From Reclinomonas americana ATCC 50394 (Eukaryota; Jakobida; Jakobea; Jakobida): a DNA stretch of 64,000 bases. This document shows positions 44,005-52,600 of the stretch, piece after piece. Position 1 is the first letter of the stretch. Each line of letters starts with the position of its first letter. The notes under the pieces were generated by a model. That model was not told the origin of the DNA. It saw nothing but the letters and a program-made list of their open reading frames with translations, and ran no database searches. Location: NCBI GenBank assembly GCA_048213135.1, contig PS015009.1, forward strand, positions 1 to 64,000, given 5' to 3'. The position numbers and the translations under genes are program-made.

Positions 44005-46446
44005 ATGAAAAAGGGAATTACAGCGCTCCTGCTTTGTACAAGCCTTACCGTTATGGCACAAAGCCCGGTAAAGGACATCGGCAACATCAAAAGTTTTAAG
44101 ACCGAAGGACAAAACATCAGCATTACCACAGACAATGCTTTTGGCATGGTTACCGTTTATTCACCCAGCATCATCAGGGTGCGCTTTGACAAACAAAAAC
44201 TGAAGCCCGACTTTTCGTATGCCGTGGTGATGACGCCTCAAACCACCAATGCCCGCATCAGCAGCGACAGCAAAGAGATCAGCATCATTACCGATTCGCT
44301 GAAAGTACGCATCAGCAAAACACCATTTGCTATCGCGTTCTATACGCCTGATGACAAGCTGATCAATAAAGACGAAACCGGTCTTACCACTTCCTGGGTA
44401 GGTGAAGAAGTAACCACTTACAAAACCATGCAGGAAGGCGAACGTTTTATAGGGCTGGGAGAAAAGACCGGAGACCTCGACCGAAAAGGCAATGGTTACA
44501 CCAACTGGAACACCGATGCCTATGGCTACCTCGCCAACCAGGACCCTATCTACTCTACCATACCCTTCTATATGGGTATCCATCACCAGTTGAATTATGG
44601 CATCTTCCTGGATAATATGTACCAGAGCGATTTCAATTTCGGCGCCAGCAATAACCGCTTCTCTTTCTTTGGTGCCCGGGGCGGTGAAATGAATTACTAT
44701 TTTATCTATCACCAGCGTGTTGCCGACATCATCAAATCTTATACAGCCCTCACCGGCCGTATGCAGTTGCCACCATTATGGAGCCTGGGTTACCAGCAAA
44801 ACCGGTACAGTTACTACCCCGATACCGAAGTGTTACGCATAGCGCAAACGCTCCGCGAAAAAAAGATACCGGCCGATGGCATCACACTCGACATTCACTA
44901 CATGGACCGCTACCAGTTGTTCACCTGGGATAAACAACGCTTTCCCGATCCTGTGGGAATGACCGGCAAACTCAAACAAATGGGTTTTACCACCACGGTG
45001 ATCGTTGACCCCGGCATCAAGACAGAACCCGGCGCCGCGGCTTTTGAAAGAGGATTGAAAGCGGATGCTTATATCAAATATTCCGATGGCACCAACTACA
45101 CCGGCGAAGTATGGCCGGGCTGGTGCCACTTCCCCGATTTTTCGGGAGAGAAAGGAAGGAATTTCTGGAAAGGTGAGATGAAATTCTTTTCAGATAATGG
45201 CGTAAGCGGTATCTGGAACGACATGAATGAGATCGCCACCTGGGGACAAAAAATTCCCAGCAATGTGATCTTTGATTTTGAAGGCAGGAAAGCATCTTAC
45301 CAGGAAGCACACAACATATACGGTTCGCTGATGGCCCGCACCAGTTACGAAGGCGCCAAAGCAGCGATGAAACAACGTCCCTTTGTGCTCACCCGTGCAG
45401 GATATGCCGGTATGCAGCGTTATACCGCCATCTGGACCGGCGACAACCGTTCGGAAGATAATCATATGCTGGCCGGTGTGCGCCTGCTGAACAGCCTCGG
45501 TTTAAGCGGTGTTCCCTTCACCGGCATGGACATTGGCGGTTTTACAGGCAACCCCACCATACCGCTGTATTCAAGGTGGATACAACTGGGTGCTTTTGTC
45601 CCTTATTTCCGTAACCATACCGGGGTGAACACCAAATCGGCCGAGCCCTGGGCATTTGGCGAAGAAGTAACGGAGATTGCCAGGAATTACATCAGCCTGC
45701 GGTACAAACTGATGCCTTATATGTACTCCACTTTCTATGAAGCCACACAAAACGGTTTACCGGTAATGCGCTCCCTCGCCATCGACAATACTTTCGACGA
45801 TCTTATTTATAAAAGCGATTACCAAAACCAGTTCCTGTTTGGCCAGTCCATTATGGTTACACCCGTAGAAAGCGGTAAAGACCTGATGAAAGTCTATTTT
45901 CCAAAAGGCAACTGGTACGACCTGTATTCAGATGAGCCCGAGAATGGCGGAAGAGAAAAACTCATTGAGATCACCAGGCAGAAATTGCCGGCTTATGTAA
46001 AGGAAAGCAGCATCATCCCCATGCAGAGCCTGGTACAGAGCACCGCTTTTGCGCCTACAGACACTTTACAATTGCACATCTATAAAGGATCGGTGAACAA
46101 CAGCTTTGTATATTATGAAGATGACGGACGCTCTTTTGATTATGAAAAAGGGATGTTCTATAAAAGAATGATTCATTACGATGCGGCTTCCCAGGTACTT
46201 ACGCTGGAGAAGGCTGAAGGATCACTGGCGTCTAAATTCAAACACATTGCACTGGTGCTGCATGGTTTCGGTAACCAGCAGGTGAGCATTAATGGAGCGG
46301 CGGCTTCTTTGCAAAAGACAATGACCTTCCTGCTCTCTCCCATCTCCAAGTTCGATCCGCAGGGGCAGGCCAAGGCGGCTGATGGAAGCAATACCCTTAC
46401 TATTGTCACCGGCAACAGCTCAGACAAGATCAGCGTGAAACTGTAA
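44005..46446 (+). CDS. GH31 alpha-glucosidase, exported
   Basis: The protein has 813 residues from the ATG at 44005 with a signal peptide (MKKGITALLLCTSLTVMAQS); an upstream TTG at 43978 would add a non-signal stretch and is rejected. GH31 motifs are complete: nucleophile Asp406 in GIWNDMNE and acid Asp480 in WTGDNRSEDNH. N-terminal beta-sandwich and C-terminal beta domains flank the barrel. The enzyme releases glucose from the non-reducing end of maltodextrins, taking the role that SusB (GH97) plays in Bacteroides. A terminator separates it from susF, so it needs its own promoter or readthrough; no clear TAnnTTTG box is seen in the 85 bp between. Confidence 0.93.
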   Translation: MKKGITALLLCTSLTVMAQSPVKDIGNIKSFKTEGQNISITTDNAFGMVTVYSPSIIRVRFDKQKLKPDFSYAVVMTPQTTNARISSDSKEISIITDSLKVRISKTPFAIAFYTPDDKLINKDETGLTTSWVGEEVTTYKTMQEGERFIGLGEKTGDLDRKGNGYTNWNTDAYGYLANQDPIYSTIPFYMGIHHQLNYGIFLDNMYQSDFNFGASNNRFSFFGARGGEMNYYFIYHQRVADIIKSYTALTGRMQLPPLWSLGYQQNRYSYYPDTEVLRIAQTLREKKIPADGITLDIHYMDRYQLFTWDKQRFPDPVGMTGKLKQMGFTTTVIVDPGIKTEPGAAAFERGLKADAYIKYSDGTNYTGEVWPGWCHFPDFSGEKGRNFWKGEMKFFSDNGVSGIWNDMNEIATWGQKIPSNVIFDFEGRKASYQEAHNIYGSLMARTSYEGAKAAMKQRPFVLTRAGYAGMQRYTAIWTGDNRSEDNHMLAGVRLLNSLGLSGVPFTGMDIGGFTGNPTIPLYSRWIQLGAFVPYFRNHTGVNTKSAEPWAFGEEVTEIARNYISLRYKLMPYMYSTFYEATQNGLPVMRSLAIDNTFDDLIYKSDYQNQFLFGQSIMVTPVESGKDLMKVYFPKGNWYDLYSDEPENGGREKLIEITRQKLPAYVKESSIIPMQSLVQSTAFAPTDTLQLHIYKGSVNNSFVYYEDDGRSFDYEKGMFYKRMIHYDAASQVLTLEKAEGSLASKFKHIALVLHGFGNQQVSINGAAASLQKTMTFLLSPISKFDPQGQAKAADGSNTLTIVTGNSSDKISVKL

Positions 46447-46470
46447 ATTCAATAGATTAAACTGAATAGG

Positions 46471-46498
46471 AAAAGGAATGCAACGCATTCCTTTTTTT
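46471..46498 (+). terminator. Terminator of GH31 gene
   Basis: GGAATGC and GCATTCC pair around a 3-base loop and are followed by seven T. Confidence 0.9.
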
Positions 46499-46501
46499 GT
46501 A

Positions 46502-46619
46502 ACCGCAAAGAACGGGAGAACGCAGAGGTTACGCAAAGATTTTTCTTTTACTCCATGGAGTTTTCCGGATCTAAAAATATTTCTCAGCGTTAACTCAGCG
46601 TCCTCTCGTTCTTTGCGGT
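46502..46619. repeat. 118-bp inverted-repeat element, CGCAAAG type
   Basis: The 22-base ends (46502-46523 and 46598-46619) are reverse complements with two mismatches, both starting ACCGCAAAGAACG. Inner parts are weakly symmetric (GTTACGCAAAG against GTTAACGCTGAG). It lies between the terminators of two convergent genes. Confidence 0.75.
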
Positions 46620-46629
46620 AAAAACAAAA

Positions 46630-46650
46630 GGGACGGCATGCCGTCCCTCC
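46630..46650 (-). terminator. Terminator of phosphatase gene
   Basis: GGGACGGCATGCCGTCCC is an 18-base perfect palindrome; on the minus strand it is followed by TTTTGTTTTT. Confidence 0.8.
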
Positions 46651-46673
46651 CAAAAAAATATATTGAAACCGTT

Positions 46674-48299
46674 TTATTTCATCACTTCCGTGATCACCTT
46701 ACCCACACTGCCGCTTGGCATTTGTATCTGCAGCATGGCCGCTACTGTGGGAGCGATATCAGTCATGTAAGTTTCGCGGTTGAGTTTCCCCTGTTTAATA
46801 CCCCACCCAAACCACAGCAGGGGAATGTGCGCATCATAAGGATTCCACAGACCATGCGTAGTACCTTTGGACGGGCTGGACCAGGTATCAAAATAGCCAG
46901 GCTTCAGGAGAAACTGGATGTCGCCACTGCGTTTGGCATTATAACCATTGCTTACCATTTTACCGATGGGTTCCGGCAGCGCCGTCATCCCAATCTTATC
47001 CGTTTCAAAAACATTGGTGATAAAAGGTTTTGATCTTAAAATACGCATCACCAGTTTCTTCACGGCTTCCACATCCTTACCTGCTTTTTCCATACCATCA
47101 ATATCGAGGTACACCTGGTAGTTCTGCAGGTTGAGTACAGCTTTTGAATAGCCAAAATTATCCTCTACCGCTTTATTGATCTCCTTAGCAAAGTCCGAAT
47201 CCATAAAGCTTCCTCCGGGCATTTTATGTTCCGCCAGGAAATCGGGGATATGCGCTGCGCCATGGTCAGCGGTCAGGAATAACAGGTAATTACCTTTGCC
47301 CACTTTGGTATCGAGGTAAGAAAGAAAATCGGCGATGTCCTTGTCCAGCCGCAGGTAAGTGTCTTCCACTTCAACGGAATTGGGTCCGAAAGTATGGCCA
47401 ACATAATCGGTAGAGGAAATACTTACGGTAAGAAAATCAGTTACGGTATTCGCCCCCAGTTTTTCATTCTCAATCGCTGTTTTGGCAAATTCAAAAGTGA
47501 AACTATTGGCAAAAGGTGTAGTGCGGAAAGCCTCATATTTATCCGCGGCTTTTATTGCAGACAACTTATGCGGGAATACAGGAGATGTTTCGCCTTTGAT
47601 ATTATTTTCATAAGGCTTATCATCTGCCGTACTCAGGTCATATTTATCCATCGGCAGCAGTGTATTCCATTCCTGGCTCATGTATTTCCCTGCCACGTCG
47701 CGGCTGTTGAACAGGTTTACCCATGCCGGGAGCTCGGTCATATAGTGTGTACTGGTGATCCATTTGCCCGCATCATACCAGTAGGCCGCATTGGCGCTGT
47801 GCCCCGCGGGAAGGATAGCACCCCTGTCTTTCAGGGCAATACCGATCACTTTGCTTTTAAAATTGTTGCTGAGCCGCAATTCATCCGTTACGGTGGTGGC
47901 CCACATATTTTTCGGGCTCATTTTACCGGCCCAGGCGGAGCCTCCCACCGAAGTAACTGTGGAGTCATCGGTGCAGTACACATTCTTCCCCGTCGTTTTA
48001 TCGAACCAGTTATTGCCCACTATACCCATAATGGAAGGCACACTGCCGGTATATACACAGGTATGTCCTACTGCTGTATAAGTGGGCACATAGGGAATAA
48101 GTGTGTTTTCGCAACTAAAACCCTGTCCCAGTAAGCGTTTGAAGCCTCCCTGGCCGTAAAGGGCATTGTACCGGTATAGATAGTCCCAGCGCATCTGGTC
48201 AATAACCAGTCCTACCACTAGTTTGGGCCTGGATGTTTGTGCGTTTAGGGAAGCCGCTCCCATGATGCAACAGATCAGTAAAAGTCGGAATCTGAACAT
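46674..48299 (-). CDS. PafA-like alkaline phosphatase superfamily enzyme
   Basis: The protein has 541 residues from the ATG at 48299; the promoter box at 48315-48322 rules out the upstream TTG. It begins with a signal peptide (MFRFRLLLICCIMGAASLNAQ). The metal-binding and nucleophile pattern is that of the PafA/NPP group: VIDQMRWDYLYR, then VPTYTAVGHTCVYTGS with a Thr nucleophile, VGNNWFD, and later SISSTDYVGHTFGP and FLTADHGAAHIP. Such enzymes release phosphate from mono- or diesters in the periplasm. It is divergent from the alpha-oxoamine synthase gene and monocistronic. Confidence 0.88.
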   Translation of the reverse strand: MFRFRLLLICCIMGAASLNAQTSRPKLVVGLVIDQMRWDYLYRYNALYGQGGFKRLLGQGFSCENTLIPYVPTYTAVGHTCVYTGSVPSIMGIVGNNWFDKTTGKNVYCTDDSTVTSVGGSAWAGKMSPKNMWATTVTDELRLSNNFKSKVIGIALKDRGAILPAGHSANAAYWYDAGKWITSTHYMTELPAWVNLFNSRDVAGKYMSQEWNTLLPMDKYDLSTADDKPYENNIKGETSPVFPHKLSAIKAADKYEAFRTTPFANSFTFEFAKTAIENEKLGANTVTDFLTVSISSTDYVGHTFGPNSVEVEDTYLRLDKDIADFLSYLDTKVGKGNYLLFLTADHGAAHIPDFLAEHKMPGGSFMDSDFAKEINKAVEDNFGYSKAVLNLQNYQVYLDIDGMEKAGKDVEAVKKLVMRILRSKPFITNVFETDKIGMTALPEPIGKMVSNGYNAKRSGDIQFLLKPGYFDTWSSPSKGTTHGLWNPYDAHIPLLWFGWGIKQGKLNRETYMTDIAPTVAAMLQIQMPSGSVGKVITEVMK

Positions 48300-48314
48300 A
48301 CCTTTGTTTTTTTG

Positions 48315-48322
48315 CAAATATA
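48315..48322 (-). promoter_or_regulatory. Candidate -7 box for phosphatase gene
   Basis: TATATTTG on the minus strand matches TAnnTTTG exactly, 15 bp before the ATG. A TTG lies 22 bp upstream of it. The leader would be only about 8 nt. Confidence 0.55.
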
Positions 48323-48392
48323 CCCGGAATCCGGCTTACCCACACAATGCCCCCATGTTACGCGAATGTTATGCATTTTGACCTCAATGCTT

Positions 48393-48400
48393 TAATTTTG
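48393..48400 (+). promoter_or_regulatory. Candidate -7 box for alpha-oxoamine synthase gene
   Basis: TAATTTTG matches TAnnTTTG exactly, 59 bp before the ATG. The leader includes a small GCGCC/GGCGC hairpin near 48411-48427. Confidence 0.5.
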
Positions 48401-48459
48401 CGCCTTTCCCGGGCGCCTTATCCGGCGCAGGTTTTATTAACTATCAATTACTTGTAATT

Positions 48460-49716
48460 ATGGCAGATGTTTTTGAAAAATTAGTGAAAGACGGCGGCCC
48501 CATTGGTCAGCATATGGACAGGGCTCACGGCTATTTTGCATTTCCTAAACTGGAAGGCGAATTAGGCCCCCGGATGACCTTCAGGGGTAAGGAAATGATC
48601 GTATGGAGCCTCAATAACTATTTAGGCCTGGTCAATCACCCGGAAGTAAGGGATATTGATACCAAAGCCGCCGCTATGTATGGGATGGGTAACCCGATGG
48701 GTGCCCGTATGATGAGCGGTAATACTCAAAAACACGACGAACTGGAAAGAGTGATCAGCGAGTTTGTAAGCCGCGAAGATACCATGCTGCTCAACTTCGG
48801 TTACCAGGGTATTATGAGTTGCATCGATGCGCTGGTGAACCGCAGGGACGTGATCGTATACGACGCAGAAGCACATGCCTGTATTGTTGATGGTGTTCGC
48901 CTGCACATGGGACACCGTTACGCTTTCAAGCATAATGATATTGAAGACTGCGAAAAACAATTGCAGCGTGCTACGGAAATGGCCGCCAAACAAGGTGGTG
49001 GCATTCTTGTGATAACAGAAGGCGTATTCGGTATGGATGGTGAGCAGGGTATCCTGAAAGAGATCGTTGCGCTGAAACAGAAATACGAGTTCCGCATACT
49101 TATCGATGACGCCCATGGCTTCGGTTATATGGGGCCTACAGGCGCGGGGGCCGACGAGGCACAGGGTTGCCAGGATGGAATCGACCTTTACTTCTCTACT
49201 TTCGTAAAAAGTATGGGCAGCATTGGCGCTTTCATCAGCGGACCGAAAGCCGTACTCAAATATTTACGTTACAACACCCGCTCACAGATATTCGCCAAAA
49301 GCCTTCCGCTTCTCATTGTAGAAGGCATGCTCAAACGTATGGACATGGTGAAGACTATGCCCGAACTGAGGGAAAAACTGTGGCACAATGTGAACAGGCT
49401 GCAGGATGGTCTGAAGCAAAGAGGTTTTGATATCGGCCATACCAATTCACCTGTAACGCCTATCTATATGAAAGGCGACGTTCCTGAAGCAACGCAGATG
49501 GTAATGGACCTGCGGGAAAATTATCATATCTTCTGTTCGATTGTGGTATATCCTGTTATTCCAAAAGGGGACATCATTTACAGGATCATTCCTACCTCCG
49601 CACACAGCGATGAGGATATTGACCTGACGTTGAAGGCTTTTGAGGAGACGAAGAAAAAACTGGATGCAGGCGCTTACAAGGCCGTGGATATTCCTGATAT
49701 GGCGGAGAAGGTTTAA
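48460..49716 (+). CDS. Alpha-oxoamine synthase family acyltransferase (SPT or cysteate acyltransferase type)
   Basis: The protein has 418 residues and the fold-type I PLP enzyme layout of the AOS family: WSLNNYLGLVNHPEVR, MGARMMSGNTQKHDELE, DAEAHACIVDGVRLH, IDDAHGFGYMGPTGAG and PLP Lys250 in FSTFVKSMGSIGAF. Family members join an amino acid to an acyl-CoA or acyl-ACP. In Bacteroidota, members near this type start sphingolipid (serine) or sulfonolipid (cysteate) synthesis; glycine-using KBL and alanine-using BioF are also relatives. The N-terminus and the lack of biotin genes nearby make the lipid role more likely, but the substrate is not settled. It is monocistronic and is followed by a small RNA candidate. 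Confidence 0.85.
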   Translation: MADVFEKLVKDGGPIGQHMDRAHGYFAFPKLEGELGPRMTFRGKEMIVWSLNNYLGLVNHPEVRDIDTKAAAMYGMGNPMGARMMSGNTQKHDELERVISEFVSREDTMLLNFGYQGIMSCIDALVNRRDVIVYDAEAHACIVDGVRLHMGHRYAFKHNDIEDCEKQLQRATEMAAKQGGGILVITEGVFGMDGEQGILKEIVALKQKYEFRILIDDAHGFGYMGPTGAGADEAQGCQDGIDLYFSTFVKSMGSIGAFISGPKAVLKYLRYNTRSQIFAKSLPLLIVEGMLKRMDMVKTMPELREKLWHNVNRLQDGLKQRGFDIGHTNSPVTPIYMKGDVPEATQMVMDLRENYHIFCSIVVYPVIPKGDIIYRIIPTSAHSDEDIDLTLKAFEETKKKLDAGAYKAVDIPDMAEKV

Positions 49717-49787
49717 CAGGGTGGAGTTTTTTCAAACCAATCTTTAAACGGCGGGGCAGGACTTAACAAATCCCGTACTTTTCCGTG

Positions 49788-49818
49788 TTTGAAAAAAGGA
49801 AATCGTGACTTAACTTTA
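49788..49818 (+). promoter_or_regulatory. Candidate promoter of small RNA
   Basis: TTTG at 49788-49791 and TAACTTTA at 49811-49818 are 19 nt apart, the spacing of the Bacteroidota consensus; only the last base of the -7 box differs. Confidence 0.5.
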
Positions 49819-49824
49819 CGACGT

Positions 49825-49887
49825 GTAATAATTCAAATGGGCCGGCAACGGTCCGGAGCCAGGTAAACTCTACTACCTGGCTTTTTT
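49825..49887 (+). ncRNA. Candidate small RNA, two hairpins
   Basis: From the predicted start near 49825, a short AU-rich lead is followed by hairpin 1 (GGGCCG-GCAA-CGGTCC at 49839-49854, a GNRA tetraloop) and hairpin 2 (GCCAGGTA / TACCTGGC at 49858-49881), which ends in TTTTTT. The transcript would be about 63 nt. It lies downstream of the alpha-oxoamine synthase gene and could instead be just its 3' UTR terminator region. I recognise no known RNA family. Confidence 0.4.
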
Positions 49888-49911
49888 ATGTCCTGTCGGG
49901 TTTGTTCTTCT

Positions 49912-50250
49912 TCATGGCTGGAATGCCGGGTCATCGAACATGGATTTGTGAAAGAGATAATATTTACCGTCTTTTTTATTACGCCAGTAACGGCGGCCTT
50001 CAAAATCATAGTAGTAACGGCCATCAACGCTGCGTTTGGCGGCCTTATCATTAACGATGATCACCTGGGGAACCGGCTCCTTTATTTTTGGTTTAACGGC
50101 AACTGGTTTATTGGCAGGTGCCGGTCTAGCTGAAACGGAGCCTGGTTTTTCTGTAACACGGATCTCTGATTTCGCGGCATGATGTTTTTCAGCGCAACTG
50201 TAAAGCAATAGTACAGACAGGGCAGTCAGCAGGACGAAAGATCTTTGCAT
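49912..50250 (-). CDS. Small lipoprotein of unknown function
   Basis: The 112-residue protein has a lipoprotein signal (LSVLLLYSCAEK, Cys about 19). A proline/lysine-rich stretch (residues 35-62) leads to a short basic and aromatic domain (RSVDGRYYYDFEGRRYWRNKKDGKYYLFHKSMFDDPAFQP) that looks like a small beta hairpin with repeated YYxxxGRxYWR and KDGKYYLF pieces. I do not know the family. It is transcribed on its own, downstream of the barrel protein gene on the same strand. Confidence 0.75.
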   Translation of the reverse strand: MQRSFVLLTALSVLLLYSCAEKHHAAKSEIRVTEKPGSVSARPAPANKPVAVKPKIKEPVPQVIIVNDKAAKRSVDGRYYYDFEGRRYWRNKKDGKYYLFHKSMFDDPAFQP

Positions 50251-50314
50251 AGGTATGTTTCGCTTCCGTGTTCAAGAACTTTACCAGAAATTGTTAAAAT
50301 GGGATTCCCAATCT

Positions 50315-51973
50315 TTAACGTCCCAGCCGGAACGACAGCCCTACATTAAGTCCGGCCCGGTGCAGGTATTTGTAATTGATCATATCGGGCATCCGGTAGC
50401 GTATCATATTCAGCTGTAATACGGGTTCTGCAAACAATTGCACATGGCTGCCCCAGTTCCGGCCCAGCCGCAGTCCCGCAAAGATATCCGCAGTGAATTG
50501 CTTATCACCGGCCCTTTTTTTCTGCGACCCGGCATAATCCGCCACCAGGCTGCCGCTGATGCTGTTTTTATAATCGGTACTGATATTAAAGTTGAGGCCG
50601 CCATTAAAAGACAAGCACCACCCCGCATGTTCCCACAAACGGTATTGTATAAAAACGGGAACACTTACCATAGCATAACTGTTCACCGCGTTGATGATGC
50701 GTTTGCCGGTAGCGGTACTGGACACCGTATCATCAACCAGTGCTGTACCTGTGCTGTTCAGCCGTTTAACGATCGTATAGGTGGTGGTGGTTTCTTTTCC
50801 GGACAAGCGAACGGTCTCTTTAATACGTGCATACTGCAACCCGGCACCCAGGCAGGTTTTCTTTCCTGTTCTGAAGCGCAGGGCTATATTAAAACTTACC
50901 GCCGGGTCTGCATGACTTTGTATATCATCTGCATGGTATTCGGTTGTGGTCATGAACCCGGTGCTGTTGCGCTGTATCGACAACAGTCTTGCATTCTGCT
51001 GCAAAGGCAGGAAAGGCATGGCGCTGATGTCAACGAAAATAGTACCCTTCTTTTTCTCCTTTGGTTTCTCCGGCAACAGCACGGTCACGGCTGCTGTATC
51101 TTTAGTAAAGGTGCTGTCCTTTTTAGTTGATGGTGTTTGTTTTGCGATCGTTGAGCTGTCGGGGTTACTAGTGGCTGGAACAGCAGTTACAACCCATTCA
51201 CTGTCTTCACCCGGCATATCTTCCTTATGCTCTTCCATGCCAGGCGCAGTAATCGTCATTTTAGTAACCGCCTTTCCTGTACCCTTCTTTCTTTTTCCTG
51301 TCCACCAACCATCGCCTGCGGTTTTCTTTCTGCTTTTTTTACGCGTTGTTTTTCCGGTGATATCATCCAAAAGCGAACCATCATCATTCTGCAATTGCGT
51401 AACTGCTTGTGAACGATGATCCCGGATTTTCCGGGCGCCTTTACCTGAAGCCTTATTACTTGCCTCATTAAAGATGCTGTTATTCACATCCGTATTTTTC
51501 ATTCCTTGTTGCGGGATGTTGTTGCCGGGTTTTATCGCAGGTATTTTTTTTATTGTTGCTGCCCCCGTTCCTGTTTTTTGCACCGGGTCTGTGTTACCTG
51601 TTGAAGCTTTACTGTTATCGCCCCCATTGCCGGTAGCTGTTAGGTCATACTGCCTGTTATTATCCTTATCATGATCATTGGAAGAAGACTGCTGCGATGA
51701 TGGATTTTCATTTGTTAACTGACCTGCTTCCTGCTGAATACTCTTTTCCCGCTGTGCCAGTTGTTGTTTATCATTACCTCCGGCAGGAGACTGGTAACGG
51801 TATACGCCATAAGTTCCCAGCCCCAGCAATAGCAACAGCGGCAACCACCAGAAGGCCCCATACCGGCGCTTCTTTTTTTGTTTTACGATATTGTTCCAGG
51901 CATCAGATGGCACAGGGGCTTCATGGCCCAGCGCTTTTTCTTTTATGATATGGTCAAAGGAACGCTGTTTCAT
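50315..51973 (-). CDS. Inner-membrane-anchored protein with C-terminal outer-membrane beta-barrel
   Basis: The protein has 552 residues and an unusual layout. Residues 1-38 are a charged cytoplasmic head (SFDHIIKEKALGHEAPVPSDAWNNIVKQKKKRR), 39-58 is a single membrane helix, and about 60-310 is a low-complexity linker rich in Ser, Thr, Asn, Gly and Lys. From about 320 to the end are amphipathic strands of an outer-membrane barrel (ISAMPFLPLQQNAR; LRFRTGKKTCLGAGLQYARI; ending AGLNVGLSFRLGR). The start codon overlaps the stop of the ECF sigma gene (ATGA), so they are translationally coupled. The head may act as the anti-sigma portion. Similar sigma-partnered proteins occur in Bacteroidota; the signal sensed is unknown. 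Confidence 0.8.
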   Translation of the reverse strand: MKQRSFDHIIKEKALGHEAPVPSDAWNNIVKQKKKRRYGAFWWLPLLLLLGLGTYGVYRYQSPAGGNDKQQLAQREKSIQQEAGQLTNENPSSQQSSSNDHDKDNNRQYDLTATGNGGDNSKASTGNTDPVQKTGTGAATIKKIPAIKPGNNIPQQGMKNTDVNNSIFNEASNKASGKGARKIRDHRSQAVTQLQNDDGSLLDDITGKTTRKKSRKKTAGDGWWTGKRKKGTGKAVTKMTITAPGMEEHKEDMPGEDSEWVVTAVPATSNPDSSTIAKQTPSTKKDSTFTKDTAAVTVLLPEKPKEKKKGTIFVDISAMPFLPLQQNARLLSIQRNSTGFMTTTEYHADDIQSHADPAVSFNIALRFRTGKKTCLGAGLQYARIKETVRLSGKETTTTYTIVKRLNSTGTALVDDTVSSTATGKRIINAVNSYAMVSVPVFIQYRLWEHAGWCLSFNGGLNFNISTDYKNSISGSLVADYAGSQKKRAGDKQFTADIFAGLRLGRNWGSHVQLFAEPVLQLNMIRYRMPDMINYKYLHRAGLNVGLSFRLGR

Positions 51974-52509
51974 ATCGTTACCAGGTTAAAGCATTTTAAA
52001 ATAAGTCCCTGCAGCATTTTGCGGGCTTTCAGTAATTGTGTTCTTGAAGTGGAGGACTGTATATTCAGCATAACGGCAATCTCTTCATGACTGTATCCTT
52101 CTATTACATGCAGGTTGAAAACGGTACGGTAACCGTCGGGTAAACTGCGGATAAGCCGGTGTATTTCTTCTTCGGATATTTTGGAAAGTACGGTTGCATC
52201 ATCTGAAGGTGTATCCAGGTGTTCTTCAGCGATCTCATCAAAACGCAGTTTCTTTTTACTGAACTGGCGTATGGCCACACTCACAAAAACCCGGCGTATC
52301 CAGCCTTCCAGGCTGCCCTGGTTACGGAACTGGTGTATATAATCAAATACTTTTACAAACCCCACCTGGAGAATATCCTGTGCTTCAGGCTGATCCTTGG
52401 CATAACGCAGGCATACCGACATCATCTTACCGGCATATTTGTCGAACAACATGCGCTGGCAGTCATTATCCCGGTTGATGCATCCTTTTATCAGTTCCTG
52501 TTCTGTCAA
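51970..52509 (-). CDS. ECF-type RNA polymerase sigma-70 factor
   Basis: The 179-residue protein has region 2 (residues 10-80: CQRMLFDKYAGKMMSVCLRYAKDQPEAQDILQ is the conserved stretch, with DILQVGFVKVFDYIHQFR) and region 4 (about 115-170: LPDGYRTVFNLHVIEGYSHEEIAVML). It lacks regions 1 and 3 as ECF sigma factors do. It directs RNA polymerase to a set of promoters when released by its partner. The stop codon overlaps the start of the membrane-barrel protein gene, its probable regulator. Confidence 0.93.
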   Translation of the reverse strand: MTEQELIKGCINRDNDCQRMLFDKYAGKMMSVCLRYAKDQPEAQDILQVGFVKVFDYIHQFRNQGSLEGWIRRVFVSVAIRQFSKKKLRFDEIAEEHLDTPSDDATVLSKISEEEIHRLIRSLPDGYRTVFNLHVIEGYSHEEIAVMLNIQSSTSRTQLLKARKMLQGLILKCFNLVTI

Positions 52510-52552
52510 GTTCCGTGGTTTAGCAAGGGGTTCCTGTTATGGTTTCAAATGG

Positions 52553-52582
52553 TAAAAGAGCAGAAGTATTTCTGCTCTTTAC
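52553..52582 (-). terminator. Terminator after the large lipoprotein gene
   Basis: AAAGAGCAGAA and TTCTGCTCTTT pair around a 4-base loop, with TTTT on the minus strand. Confidence 0.75.
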
Positions 52583-52600
52583 AAAGAAAACGGGTAATCC

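Noticed and set aside
49839-49887. Cobalamin-type riboswitch fragment (GCCAGG-like string near a hairpin)
   Set aside because: The segment is too short, lacks the rest of the B12 box architecture, and no downstream gene on the same strand would be controlled.
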